From JADZFO01 sp964512635 (GTDB lineage Bacteria; 4484-113; JAFGCY01), in assembly GCA_964512635.1 (NCBI GenBank), contig CAZEJB010000020.1:1-64000 (forward strand): a stretch of 64,000 bases of DNA, in the 5' to 3' direction. Positions within the stretch are counted from its first letter, which is position 1, and each line of letters opens with the position of its first letter. Under the pieces are notes generated by a model. That model worked only from the letters and a program-made list of their open reading frames with translations. It was not told where the DNA came from and did not search any database. This document shows positions 34,000-43,186 of the stretch, one piece after another. Both the position numbers and the translations under genes were made by a program.

Positions 34000-36438
34000 T
34001 TGCAGCCCGATGACCCCAGCCAGTTTGACGACGCACAGATCCCGCCGGAAGGCGCATCAGCCGGCGAGCGCAGCGGTGGGCGCTACCGCCTGCCACGCCG
34101 CGGCGGAACCGACGAAACGGCGGGCCTGCAGGCCCAGTGGCGCGAGCGCCTGAAGGACAGCCTCAACCCCCAACAGCTCGACGCCGTGACAGCCCCCGCC
34201 GGGCCCGTGCTGATCCTGGCCGGCGCCGGCAGCGGCAAGACGCGGGTAATCACCTACCGTGTCGCCTTCCTGGTGGGCGCGATGGGGGTGAAGGCCCAGC
34301 AGATCCTGCTCACGACCTTCACCAACAAGGCCGCGCGCAGCATGCTTGACCGGGTGGAGCAGGTTGTCGGCGACGCCGCCCGCGCCGTAACCGGCGGCAC
34401 TTTCCACCATATCGCCAATCTGCTGCTGCGGCGGCACTGCGAACTGCTGGGCTATGACCGCAACTTCACGATCCTTGACGATTCAGACAGCCGCGCGGTG
34501 ATGAAACTCTCGCGGGGCGAGGTGGGGCAGGTCACCACCGAAAAGGCCTTTCCCTCCGAGCGCCTGCTGCAGGACATCGCCTCGGCGGTGGTCAACACGC
34601 ATACGCCGCTGGACACCCTGCTTTCGCGGCGCTATCCGCACCTGCTGGAGTTCCTGGATCCGATCCAGCGCGTGCTGATCGACTATCAGCTGCGCAAGGC
34701 CGGCGCGAACCAGATGGACTATGACGACCTGCTGGTTAACCTGCTGCGCCTGCTCAGCCCGGAGCTGCATGGCGCTTCAGCCGGGCTGCTCGGCTCCGCG
34801 GCCGATGCGCCGCTGCCCGCCGGCGTGGTGCAGCGCGATCTGGAAGCCGTGCGCCGCGAGATCTGCCGCCGCTACACCCACGTGCTGGTGGATGAATACC
34901 AGGACGTCAACCATGTGCAGGCGGAAATCGTTCGCCGACTTTACCTTGGAGAAGCAGTCAGCGCCAAGCTGACAGCGGTCAGCCCGGATCAAGGCGAAGA
35001 GTCGATGGTCGATGGTCGATGGTCGAATTCCCCAGGCCGTGAAGACGAGGAACCAGGCGGTTTTGTAGATCTGGATTCAGAACCTTCGGAAGTCAGCACG
35101 CCACAGGAACTGGACAAGATCGACCATCGACCTTCGACCAGCGACTCTCTGACTGCCTCGGATCCCTCCCGCGGCCTCTTCGTTGTCGGCGACGACGCCC
35201 AGAGCATCTACTCCTTCCGCGGCGCGGACTACAACAACATCCGCTCCTTCCCACATGCCTTCAGGGATGCGCATGTCTTCAAGCTGGAGGTCAACTACCG
35301 CTCGACGCCGCAGGTGCTGGAGCTGGCCAACGCGATCCTGCAGGATGGCGACCCGCTCTTTCGCAAGACCCTCAGGCCGGTCAAGCCCGCCGGGGCCGAG
35401 CGCCCGCTGCTGCTGGCCTGCCGCGACGGCGGCGAGCAGGCCGAGTTCGTCGCCGAGCAGGTACTCTCGCTGCGCGAGGATGCCGGCCTGCGTCTGCGCG
35501 ACATGGCCGTGCTCTACCGCGCGCACAACAACCGCCTCGAGGTCGAGCTTGAGCTGACCAAGCGCCGCATCCCCTTTGTGGTGCGAGGCGGCCTGCGCTT
35601 CTTTGAGCAGGCGCACATCAAGGACCTGCTGAGCTATGTGGTGGTGATGGCCAACAGCCGCGACGAGATCGCCTGGCAGCGCATGCTGGGCATGATCAAC
35701 CGCGTCGGGCCCAAGACCATCGCCGAGGTGCTGCAGAAGCTGCGTGGCCCGCGCGGGCGCTTCGGCCGCATCGAGGACGATGAGTACGGCGGGCCGCTGG
35801 GCCGCTTTACGATGAACGGCGTGGCGGACAGCGCGCGCGGCCAAGCCAAGACGGGGCTGATAGACCTGAGGGACTTCCTGCGCGGACTGCGCGAGGAGCA
35901 GACCAGCGGCGCGCTGCCGGCGGCGGACCTGCTGCGGCGGATCCTGACCGAGCGCTACCACGCCTACCTTGAAGTGACGTACGACAACTGGCGCCAGCGC
36001 CTCGAGGACCTCGAGCAGCTGATCGTCTTCGCGACGCGCTTCGACACGCTGCACGGCTTTCTGTCGGAGATCGGGCTGGCCGGCGCCTTCACCGGCCAGG
36101 AGATCGTCGACACCGGCGATGTTGACGACCCGGAGGACGGCGCCGTGACCCTCAGCACGATTCACCAGAGCAAGGGACTCGAATGGCGCGCGGTGTTTGT
36201 GATCAGCGTGCAGGACGACGTGATCCCGCACCGCATGACGCGCATCGATCCAGACGGCGAGGATGAAGAGCGCCGCCTGCTGTATGTCGCCGTCACCCGC
36301 GCCGAAGAGATGCTGTTCATGAGCTACCCCCAGGTCACCGAGACCCGCGACTTCCAGCGCATCATCAACCGTGTGTCGCGCTTCCTGCACGACCTGCCTG
36401 GAAAGCCCTATGACGAGGCAGTGCTGGAGTGGGGTTAG
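34000..36438 (+). CDS. UvrD/PcrA-type superfamily 1 DNA helicase with an in-frame insertion
   Basis: 812 residues from a TTG start. Walker A is AGAGSGKT (74-81), Walker B is VDEYQDVNHVQ (about 300), motif III is GDDAQSIYSFRGAD, and later motifs include VNYRSTPQVLELA and RRLLYVAVTRAEE. It is a 3'-5' ATP-dependent helicase of the repair/replication type. Residues about 330-387, between QAEIVRRLY and LFVVGDD, are a polar, low-complexity insertion encoded by an inverted-repeat module; other UvrD proteins have only a few residues here. The C-terminal tail is shorter than in PcrA and lacks its RNAP-binding extension. Exact choice between UvrD, PcrA and a paralogue is not possible from motifs. Confidence 0.9.
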   Translation: MQPDDPSQFDDAQIPPEGASAGERSGGRYRLPRRGGTDETAGLQAQWRERLKDSLNPQQLDAVTAPAGPVLILAGAGSGKTRVITYRVAFLVGAMGVKAQQILLTTFTNKAARSMLDRVEQVVGDAARAVTGGTFHHIANLLLRRHCELLGYDRNFTILDDSDSRAVMKLSRGEVGQVTTEKAFPSERLLQDIASAVVNTHTPLDTLLSRRYPHLLEFLDPIQRVLIDYQLRKAGANQMDYDDLLVNLLRLLSPELHGASAGLLGSAADAPLPAGVVQRDLEAVRREICRRYTHVLVDEYQDVNHVQAEIVRRLYLGEAVSAKLTAVSPDQGEESMVDGRWSNSPGREDEEPGGFVDLDSEPSEVSTPQELDKIDHRPSTSDSLTASDPSRGLFVVGDDAQSIYSFRGADYNNIRSFPHAFRDAHVFKLEVNYRSTPQVLELANAILQDGDPLFRKTLRPVKPAGAERPLLLACRDGGEQAEFVAEQVLSLREDAGLRLRDMAVLYRAHNNRLEVELELTKRRIPFVVRGGLRFFEQAHIKDLLSYVVVMANSRDEIAWQRMLGMINRVGPKTIAEVLQKLRGPRGRFGRIEDDEYGGPLGRFTMNGVADSARGQAKTGLIDLRDFLRGLREEQTSGALPAADLLRRILTERYHAYLEVTYDNWRQRLEDLEQLIVFATRFDTLHGFLSEIGLAGAFTGQEIVDTGDVDDPEDGAVTLSTIHQSKGLEWRAVFVISVQDDVIPHRMTRIDPDGEDEERRLLYVAVTRAEEMLFMSYPQVTETRDFQRIINRVSRFLHDLPGKPYDEAVLEWG
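34985..35164. mobile_element. Inverted-repeat module inserted in frame in the helicase gene
   Basis: Arms at 35000-35026 and 35120-35146 match at 25 of 27 positions and are built from the word GATGGTC repeated three times. CGGATC occurs just outside both ends (34985-34990 and 35159-35164). The distance between the two copies is 174 bases, 58 codons, and removing one copy plus the intervening DNA gives a continuous frame (SPDPSRGLFVVGDD). It encodes no stop in the helicase frame. Confidence 0.65.
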
Positions 36439-36803
36439 GGGGCCTGACGGTCCTGCAGGCGCCTCGCGGTGGTATGAAACGGCCTGCTGGGCGTGCTTCT
36501 GTGCCTCAGCGGGACTGGATTGGCGCTTCTGGGGATACACGCTGAGGGCTCACTTTAAGGTACACACTTCTCTCTTAGGTCTGTACGGGTGGCACAGCAA
36601 GCCCGGCCGAACGAGCCTCCGGAATGGGCTGTGTGCTGATCAATACAGGGCTCAGGCCATGCCTGCGGGCCAGGCGTGACAGCCTGCTTTCTGCGACAGG
36701 ATCTCACTTACAAGTGTGTCCCTCATTCTGCCGCTGTTCTGTGTATTGAGGTACCCACCCCTGCGCCGTTAAACTCCGCATGACTTCAATCGGAGGTGCA
36801 GCA
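36439..36803. other. Intergenic region without a recognisable gene
   Basis: 365 bases between the helicase and the next lipoprotein. I see no gene, clear terminator or consensus promoter. GGAGG near the right end serves the lipoprotein start. Confidence 0.5.
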
Positions 36804-38057
36804 ATGCAGAGCGTCAAGAACATCACAGTAATCATCACCCTGGTCGTGGCAGCGATCATGGGCATCACCAGCTGCGGCGGTGGCGCGGGCAGCCTGGGTC
36901 TGGACAACAGCAGCCTGGTCGCCGGTGCTGGCAGCACAGCCGGTATTGACGACTCGGCGCTGCGTGGCGGCGGCAGCGGCAACGGCGCTGATGACTCGGC
37001 GACCCACGACGCTGGCGACGACAAGGGCCAGCATCTTCCCGGACTGCCCGCGGATGACAAGGGCGGCGAGCGCAGCGCCAGCGCGGTGGAGAGCTTCCCC
37101 GGCTCCAGCGCGGTCGAGTTCGCCAACGGCGCGGTGGTGGAGAGCACGATGGTGCTGACCAGCACCGAGACCGACCTGGCCTGGGCCCTGTACAAGGTCG
37201 AAGGCCTGGCCGGCCGCAAGGTGACCGGCATGAGCATCGAGACCCTCGGTGGAATCGGCAGCTCCTACAGCGTCGGCGTGTCCAACTACAGCGAGGGCGT
37301 CTGGGACTTCCTGCAGTCCGGCAGCCTGCCCGAGTTCGAGATCGACTTCACGGCGGAGCAGACCCGCCTGACCAGCGAGGTCGGCAACCTCTACTTCGTG
37401 GTGGTCGCCTCGGGCGGCGCGGAGATCAGCGTCCTGCAGTCCACGGTCTTCAGCCGCGAGCTCGAGCCCGGCGAGGAAGAGCTGCCGGTGTTCGGCAAGG
37501 GCATCGAGGCCAGCGAGGGCCTGGCGGACCGCATCACCGTGAGCTGGGACGCCATCGCGGGAGCCAGCAGCTATGAGCTCTGGCGCGAAGCGGACATCGA
37601 GGGCCAGGACGAAGTGGCCGAGCTGATCGCCACCATCCCGGCGGTCGAGGCCCAGACCAGCTACAGCTATGACGACATGGCGATCACCATGAGCACTGAA
37701 TACAAGTACCGCGTCCGTGGCGCCAGCACCGAGGGCACCGGCGAGTTCACCCGCTGGAACAGTGGCTGGGCCGGCGCCGCCCCGGCGGGCGAGGACGAGG
37801 GCAGCGAGATCGGCGACGATAACGGCAATGATGGTACTGAGGTCGGCGACGATAACGGCAACGATGGTACTGAGGTTGGCGACGATAACGGAACTGACGG
37901 TACTGAGACCGGTGATGACAACGGCAACGACGGCACCGAGACCGGTGACGACAATGGCAACGACGGCACCGAGGATGAGACCGGTGATGACAATGGCAAC
38001 GATGGCACCGACGCCGGCGATGACAACGGCGGCGGCAACGACGACCCGGCGGTCTAG
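36804..38057 (+). CDS. Lipoprotein with a fibronectin-like domain and an acidic 11-residue repeat tail
   Basis: 417 residues from an ATG with GGAGG seven bases upstream. The lipobox is MGITSC. An Asp/Gly-rich linker leads to a beta-rich domain (about 80-215), then a fibronectin type III-like domain with ITVSWDAIAGASSYELWR and a KYRVRGAS strand (about 245-325). The last 80 residues are seven near-perfect copies of GDDNGNDGTEV or close variants. The Asp/Asn/Gly pattern resembles calcium-binding loops. The protein probably extends from the outer surface; its role is unknown. Confidence 0.82.
   Translation: MQSVKNITVIITLVVAAIMGITSCGGGAGSLGLDNSSLVAGAGSTAGIDDSALRGGGSGNGADDSATHDAGDDKGQHLPGLPADDKGGERSASAVESFPGSSAVEFANGAVVESTMVLTSTETDLAWALYKVEGLAGRKVTGMSIETLGGIGSSYSVGVSNYSEGVWDFLQSGSLPEFEIDFTAEQTRLTSEVGNLYFVVVASGGAEISVLQSTVFSRELEPGEEELPVFGKGIEASEGLADRITVSWDAIAGASSYELWREADIEGQDEVAELIATIPAVEAQTSYSYDDMAITMSTEYKYRVRGASTEGTGEFTRWNSGWAGAAPAGEDEGSEIGDDNGNDGTEVGDDNGNDGTEVGDDNGTDGTETGDDNGNDGTETGDDNGNDGTEDETGDDNGNDGTDAGDDNGGGNDDPAV
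37808..38040 (+). repeat. 33-bp tandem repeat within the lipoprotein gene
   Basis: About seven consecutive units, each encoding a GDDNGNDGT-type segment plus two residues; one unit has a two-residue insertion. The units differ mainly at third codon positions, so copy number is open to slippage. Confidence 0.85.
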
Positions 38058-38162
38058 ACAGCCGGAACCACGGGTGAGCTTTTTCAACCGCAGTGAATCA
38101 CCGGCGGGGCGGTAAGTAGGCCGTAGACCTGGACTTCCGCCGGTATCAGATTCACACCCTCT

Positions 38163-38200
38163 GGAGGGGCGCAGTGGCAGCTGCGCCCCTCCTTCTTTTT
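38163..38200 (+). terminator. Strong rho-independent terminator
   Basis: A perfect 12-bp stem (GGAGGGGCGCAG with its complement) and a 6-base loop, followed by TTCTTTTT. It ends the lipoprotein transcript. A weaker inverted repeat starting GTGAATC lies just before it (about 38093-38156). Confidence 0.93.
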
Positions 38201-38248
38201 GCAGGCGCGCAGCAATTGAGACTATTGAAGACTGTCCCCCGCGCGCCG

Positions 38249-38623
38249 ATGAATGTGCTGAGAACCTTTCTTGGCAGGCAAAGCATGCTCAGGCAGCAGA
38301 CAGCGGAACAAATCGTCTTTGACGCGGGGGCCTTCCACCGCGTGGACAGCATTGAACTGGTCTGGGACCACGAGGCGGCAGTCCCGGAACTGCGCCTGCA
38401 CCTCAGGCTGCACAGCGAACAGGATTCCACCGCGCACTTAAGCCTCGATTTCTCCGGCGTGGCCGATCTGAAGCTGCAGGCGGCGCTGTCCTTTGACGAC
38501 CGCGTGGGCACGATCCTGATCCGTGATATCCGCGACCGCGGCTGGAGCGATATCAACTTCGAGGTCTTTGAGCCCGACGACCAGGGGCTCTACTTCATGT
38601 GCTCAAGCTGGACGCAGCGCTAG
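38249..38623 (+). CDS. Small protein of unknown function
   Basis: 124 residues from this ATG. It is soluble, with beta-strand-like segments (IELVWDHEAAVPELRLHLRL, HLSLDFSGVADLKLQ) and an acidic C-terminus ending MCSSWTQR. No signal peptide and no known motif. An in-frame ATG at 38285, with AGG upstream, is an alternative start; a start before 38200 would lie inside the terminator hairpin. Not recognised. Confidence 0.55.
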   Translation: MNVLRTFLGRQSMLRQQTAEQIVFDAGAFHRVDSIELVWDHEAAVPELRLHLRLHSEQDSTAHLSLDFSGVADLKLQAALSFDDRVGTILIRDIRDRGWSDINFEVFEPDDQGLYFMCSSWTQR

Positions 38624-38999
38624 GGCAGCATGCCGATCGAAGGGGTCCAGCTTGCCTGGGCCCGCGCCGTAACAGCCGGCTCGATGCCGCAGTGGCCTTC
38701 CTGGCATGTTTGTTGCCCTCTGTTTGAGTTCCCCCATCTGCGAATCACGGCGTCCTCAGCGCAGGCCCAAAAGTAGGGGCGCACAGAGTGCGCCCGGGAT
38801 GGCAGTTCGGTGCTGCTGACGCAATGTAGGGGCGCACAGAGTGCGCCCGGCACTTGCTGAGACGCTGCTTACAGTTTCCGGGCGCACTCTGTGCGCCCCT
38901 ACGCCACATACGAACTGCTCGCAGCCGCCACCGCGGGCGCGCTCCCAGCGCTGCTGCGCATCTCCCCCGCCTTAGCCGATAATGGGACAGGGGAGAACT
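38624..38999. other. Intergenic region with three REP-like palindromes
   Basis: 376 bases with no gene. It contains three copies of a 25-bp palindromic element (38773-38798, 38826-38850, and inverted at 38878-38902). A GATAAT at 38978-38983 may be the -10 of the next gene. Confidence 0.7.
38773..38902. repeat. REP-like palindromic elements, three copies
   Basis: The unit reads GTAGGGGCGCACAGAGTGCG then CCCGG. Copies at 38773 and 38826 are direct and identical over 25 bases; that at 38878-38902 is the exact inverse, so the second and third can form a long hairpin. A degenerate copy lies at 46654-46680. Confidence 0.85.
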
Positions 39000-40175
39000 A
39001 TGGTTAAGTACAAGGAACGCCATAAGCTGGCGCAGGCGGCGGAGCGCATAGTGGCCGAGAACCAGCTCGCCAGCGACCGCTTCAGCCCGATGCGCTTCCC
39101 GGACAGCCTGGAAGAGGCACTGGCCGGCAAGACTGTGCTGGTCACCGGCGGCACCGGCTCCATCGGCCGCGAGATCGTCCAGCAGGTGCTGGCCTACGGC
39201 CCGCGCGTGGTGCGCGTCTTCTCCCGCAACGAGTACAACCAGTACGCCATGCGCACCGAGTTCGGCGAGCGCCCGGACCTGCGCTTCCTTTTGGGCGATG
39301 TGCGCGACCGCGAGCGCCTGATGCGCGCCTGCGAGGATGTCGAGGTGGTCTTCCACGCCGCTGCGCTGAAGCATGTCGAGATCTGCGAGTACAACCCCTT
39401 CGAGGCGGTCAAGACCAACGTCATCGGCACCCAGAACGTGGTGGAGACGGCGCTGGACTACAACATGGAGCTGGTGGTCGGCATCTCCACTGACAAGGCC
39501 GTCAGCCCGACCAACACCATGGGGGCGACGAAGCTCTTGGCCGAGCGCGAGATCCTTTCCGCCAGCCGCTATAAGGGCGACCGCCGCACGCGCTTCGCCG
39601 TGATCCGCTTTGGCAACGTGCTGGCCTCCCGCGGCTCGGCCATCCCGCTGTTTGTGCGCCAGATCCGCGAGGGCGGGCCGGTGACGCTGACCCATCCCGA
39701 CATGCGCCGCTTCTTCATGAGCATCCCGCAGGCGGTCGAGCTGGCGCTGACGGCCAGCCTGGACAGCCGCGGCGGAGAGATCTTCATCCTCAAGATGCCG
39801 GTGCTGGCGATCGGCGACCTGATCAGCGCGCTGATCAAAATCTATGCCCCGCGCTTCGGCCGGCGGCCCGAGGATGTGCCGGTGCAGACCATCGGCCTGA
39901 AGCCCGGCGAGAAGCTATACGAAGCACTGATGACGCCCGAGGAAGCGCTGCACAGCGCCGAGGCCGAGCGCTTCTTCAAGGTCCAGCCCTGGCAGCCGGT
40001 GGAGGCCGAGCGCCTGGCCCTGGCCACCGCCGGCGGCGCGGATGGCGCGGCCCCCGGCGGGCTGTCGGGCGGCTATGACAGCGCCGACCAGCCCCTGCTG
40101 AGCGTGGACGAGATCATCGACCTGCTGCCCAGCCAGGGCCTGGTCGAAGCCTTCGAAGCCGCGTCGATGGAGTAG
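39000..40175 (+). CDS. CapD/PseB-like nucleotide-sugar 4,6-dehydratase
   Basis: 391 residues. An extended SDR of the polysaccharide biosynthesis family: NAD-binding GGTGSIGREIV (about 47), HAAALKHVEICEYNP, and the active-site region GISTDKAVSPTNTMGATK with Met in place of the usual Tyr, as in CapD/FlaA1-type enzymes. These act on UDP-GlcNAc or similar substrates at the start of surface glycan or flagellin glycan synthesis. It lacks the membrane domain of FlaA1-like proteins. GGGGAG precedes this ATG. A flagellin-glycosylation link is possible given the flagellar cluster 16 kb away but is not shown. Confidence 0.88.
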   Translation: MVKYKERHKLAQAAERIVAENQLASDRFSPMRFPDSLEEALAGKTVLVTGGTGSIGREIVQQVLAYGPRVVRVFSRNEYNQYAMRTEFGERPDLRFLLGDVRDRERLMRACEDVEVVFHAAALKHVEICEYNPFEAVKTNVIGTQNVVETALDYNMELVVGISTDKAVSPTNTMGATKLLAEREILSASRYKGDRRTRFAVIRFGNVLASRGSAIPLFVRQIREGGPVTLTHPDMRRFFMSIPQAVELALTASLDSRGGEIFILKMPVLAIGDLISALIKIYAPRFGRRPEDVPVQTIGLKPGEKLYEALMTPEEALHSAEAERFFKVQPWQPVEAERLALATAGGADGAAPGGLSGGYDSADQPLLSVDEIIDLLPSQGLVEAFEAASME

Positions 40176-40244
40176 CGCTCCCCTCGCCGAGCTATTCGCC
40201 GCAGCCACAGGCGTCGGCGCTGACGCTTGTTAGACTATTACCGG

Positions 40245-40394
40245 GTGCAAGTACCTCCGCCGCGAAATCTCACTGAAGTGTTGATCACGATCATCCTCAT
40301 AGCACTGGTGTTGATCGGCTATATCTTCCTTGTTGTCGCCCCTGAAACCGAACGTCAGGATGCTGCCGCGGCTAAACAGAATGCGCTGCCCTGA
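40245..40394 (+). CDS. Single-pass membrane microprotein
   Basis: 49 residues from a GTG start: a short polar N-terminus (MQVPPPRNLTE), one hydrophobic helix (VLITIILIALVLIGYIFLVV) and a polar tail ending KQNALP. GACTAT ends six bases before the GTG without a ribosome-binding site, the same leaderless arrangement as several neighbours, which supports it being expressed. No family recognised. Confidence 0.55.
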   Translation: MQVPPPRNLTEVLITIILIALVLIGYIFLVVAPETERQDAAAAKQNALP

Positions 40395-40712
40395 CCATGC
40401 TTCTTCAGGTCTCAGCCTGCACCTTTCAAAGACCTTGAGCGAAGGCGCGGAGCGCGGGCTGCTTGCGCAGCAAGAGCCCGCTTTCCCGATCTAACACAAG
40501 CGGGCTGTCGCTTCGCGACCAGCCCGCGCCCCGAGACTCCGGGACAGGGCTCGGAAACATGAAAGGCTGGCGGTCCCAGAAAAGAAGGCCGCATATCCAT
40601 GCGGCCCTGCAAGATGCTGGCTTGCAGCCGGCGCTCCCACAGCAGGGCCGAGGCAATGCTCGGCCCCTGCAGGATTCACCAGCGCTTTACTTTCCTGCGG
40701 CACAATTCCGCC
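40395..40712. repeat. Palindrome cluster between genes
   Basis: 318 bases with at least four hairpins: 40454-40481 (GCGGGCT stem), 40500-40527 (GCGGGCTG-TCGC stem), 40587-40606 (GGCCGCAT stem) and 40642-40670 (GCAGGG-CCGAG stem). The first two share the GCGGGCT word and the last resembles the palindrome at 10169 and 10413. None has a T run, so they look like dispersed palindromic units rather than terminators. Confidence 0.7.
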
Positions 40713-41210
<498 letters not shown>

Positions 41211-41261
41211 GGCAAAGTGGCTGAGGTACAGCAGCGCGGCAACTGACGCTAGAATTCGTCC

Positions 41262-41702
41262 ATGAGTCATAAAATCAAGCCTCAGCTTCGCTTCATCGTC
41301 GCGACTAGTGTGCTGCTCATCCTGCTCGCCGCTCTGCTGGCCGCGGCGGCTTCCTGCAGTCTGATTAAGCCCAGGCAGTACCCGCAGCCCAACTGGCCCA
41401 TTGCTGTGACTTTGCCCCCCGGCGCAGTCAACCGCATGTCCAACGACCTCGGCAACTCCTGGTCGGCGCACTTCGACTGCAAGCTGGGCCGCGAGGCCGT
41501 GGTCAAGCATTTCAGCGATCTGCTGGCGGGCGAGGGCTTCAAGGCCGTGTCAGAAATCGAGCGCAGCGGCTCCGGCGCGCTGCTGCTGATGCGCTCCGCC
41601 GACGGGAAGCTGCTCGGCGGGCTGTGGCCCGGCGGAATCCTGAACGACCCGCTGCTCAGTCAGCATGACACGGACTACATCTTCCGGCTCGAAAGCAAAT
41701 AG
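41262..41702 (+). CDS. Small lipoprotein of unknown function
   Basis: 146 residues. A signal peptide with a long hydrophobic core ends in a lipobox-like LAAAASC (about Cys32). The mature domain of about 110 residues is mixed alpha/beta without known motifs (WSAHFDCKLGREAVVKHFSDLL). TAGAAT ends six bases before the ATG and no ribosome-binding site is present. Not recognised. Confidence 0.65.
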   Translation: MSHKIKPQLRFIVATSVLLILLAALLAAAASCSLIKPRQYPQPNWPIAVTLPPGAVNRMSNDLGNSWSAHFDCKLGREAVVKHFSDLLAGEGFKAVSEIERSGSGALLLMRSADGKLLGGLWPGGILNDPLLSQHDTDYIFRLESK

Positions 41703-41767
41703 GCCTTTCTAAAGCACTGGCTGCATCCGCTCAAATGGGATTGGCTGGAGGATTTTTCAGAATTTAC

Positions 41768-41812
41768 TTGACAAAGAGAGCATAATCTGTATAGTATAAA
41801 GGATACTTATCC
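41768..41812 (+). promoter_or_regulatory. Consensus sigma-70-type promoter with an adjacent palindrome
   Basis: TTGACA at 41768-41773 and TATAGT at 41790-41795 are 16 bases apart in an AT-rich stretch. A perfect palindrome GGATA-CT-TATCC follows at 41801-41812, covering the expected transcription start, a typical place for a repressor operator. The leader to the next gene is about 30 bases with GAGG. Confidence 0.7.
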
Positions 41813-41832
41813 TAAACGTGAGGATGGCGCTC

Positions 41833-42609
41833 ATGACTAATGTCTCTTCGCAGCTGCAGGCCGATCTGGCCCGGCTGCTTTACAGTCCCACCGCCGCAGT
41901 GCTGCTCTGGGGTCTGGCCCTGCATGGAAAGCTGGACCGGGATGCCCTGGCTATTCTGGGTCTGAAGGATGTCGATCCGGAACTGCTGGAAAGCACCTTT
42001 TCGACACAACTGCAGGATATCCGCAGGAACCTCAAGCTGTCGGAGTACTCACTGCCGGACCTCGGCCGCCTGCTGCGCGGCCTGTGCGGCGGCCTGCTGG
42101 CCGATGCCCAGCACTTCGGCAACCCGGCGCTGATCCGCAAGGCCGGTCAGGCCCTGGCCCACATGCCGCTCTTTGCCCGCGAGCCGGAGCTCTACGCTCT
42201 TGAAATGGAGGGCCGCCGGGCCAATGCCCTGGCGCGGCTGGAAGAGGCCAACCTGCGGCGCGAGGAACTGCGCGGCCGCCGCCTGAAACTCAAGCTGCTC
42301 AATGATCAGCAGGCGCTGGAGTCGGCGACAGGTGCTTCCGGGCCGGATGCGGCAGCCCTGCAGTCGCCGCCCGGTCAGGCACAGGCTCTTGACCCGGCCA
42401 CTGGATCAGGTCCTTTGGACCGCCCAGGCGAGCTGGCTGGCGAGGCGCAGGAAGGCGTCACGCTGGCTGAGGAATACGCTGCTGAGCCTCAGGGCAACGC
42501 CCCGGCCGAACTGGTCGAGCTGATTGATGCCGCCAGGGCTGCAAATGCAAAAGTGCCCCTTTCTGCAGCATTTTCCGCCGCAAAGGTTAAAAGCGCTGCG
42601 GCCTCATGA
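41833..42609 (+). CDS. Cytoplasmic protein of unknown function
   Basis: 258 residues, mostly helical with no signal peptide. The N-terminal 150 residues form a helical domain rich in Leu and Arg (LARLEEANLRREELRGRRLKLKLL is a likely coiled coil); the C-terminal 100 are Ala/Pro/Gln-rich and probably disordered. GAGG lies nine bases before this ATG; ATG at 41824 and GTG at 41818 are alternatives. It has the clearest consensus promoter in the window and a palindrome that may be an operator, so it may be regulated. Family not recognised. Confidence 0.65.
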   Translation: MTNVSSQLQADLARLLYSPTAAVLLWGLALHGKLDRDALAILGLKDVDPELLESTFSTQLQDIRRNLKLSEYSLPDLGRLLRGLCGGLLADAQHFGNPALIRKAGQALAHMPLFAREPELYALEMEGRRANALARLEEANLRREELRGRRLKLKLLNDQQALESATGASGPDAAALQSPPGQAQALDPATGSGPLDRPGELAGEAQEGVTLAEEYAAEPQGNAPAELVELIDAARAANAKVPLSAAFSAAKVKSAAAS

Positions 42610-42646
42610 TGGCCGGGCCGACAACTGCGCCAGGAACAGCGGCAGG

Positions 42647-43135
42647 CTAGGGCTGCAGGCTCAGCAGTGCGCGGCGGGCGGCATTGCGCTGCATATCCTG
42701 GCCGGCACGGGCGGCTGAGGCAAGCACGTCGCGGGGCACACTGCTCAGCAGCGGGGCCGGTCCGCTGGGCAGGCGTGATCCGCCCCCGCCCATCCCCATG
42801 CCGGCGGTCGGCCCACCGACACCTCCGCGGCGCAGCTCGCTGATCTCGCGGCGCAGCATGCGCAGCTCGGCGCTAAGCTCGGCCATCGCGGCGCTGAGGC
42901 TGGGCTGGATCCGCAGTCCGGGGGCGTCAAGGCCGCTGCCCGCCTGCGGGCCGGAGCTGCGGGAAAGGAATGTCTGGGTGCCGCGGGAAGCTTCCCAGGC
43001 GGAGCGCTCCAGGGCCAGCAGGCTGTGCAGACGGCCCAGACGCGCTTCAAGCTGCCGCGCCCTGATGCCGCCGACGCGTTCGGGGGGAAAAGCAGCCCCC
43101 AGCGGACGCGCAGCCTCCGTGCTGTCCTGGCTCAT
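42647..43135 (-). CDS. Coiled-coil protein of unknown function
   Basis: 162 residues. The central part (MAELSAELRMLRREISELRRG) predicts a coiled coil; it is followed by a Gly/Met-rich linker and a short helical tail. A perfect TATAAT ends six bases before the start with no ribosome-binding site. It runs convergent to the previous gene and lies upstream of no obvious partner. Not recognised. Confidence 0.6.
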   Translation of the reverse strand: MSQDSTEAARPLGAAFPPERVGGIRARQLEARLGRLHSLLALERSAWEASRGTQTFLSRSSGPQAGSGLDAPGLRIQPSLSAAMAELSAELRMLRREISELRRGGVGGPTAGMGMGGGGSRLPSGPAPLLSSVPRDVLASAARAGQDMQRNAARRALLSLQP

Positions 43136-43186
43136 GCAGGGATTATAACGCGGCTTGCGGAATCAGCAGGGCCTGCACCCTACCGT

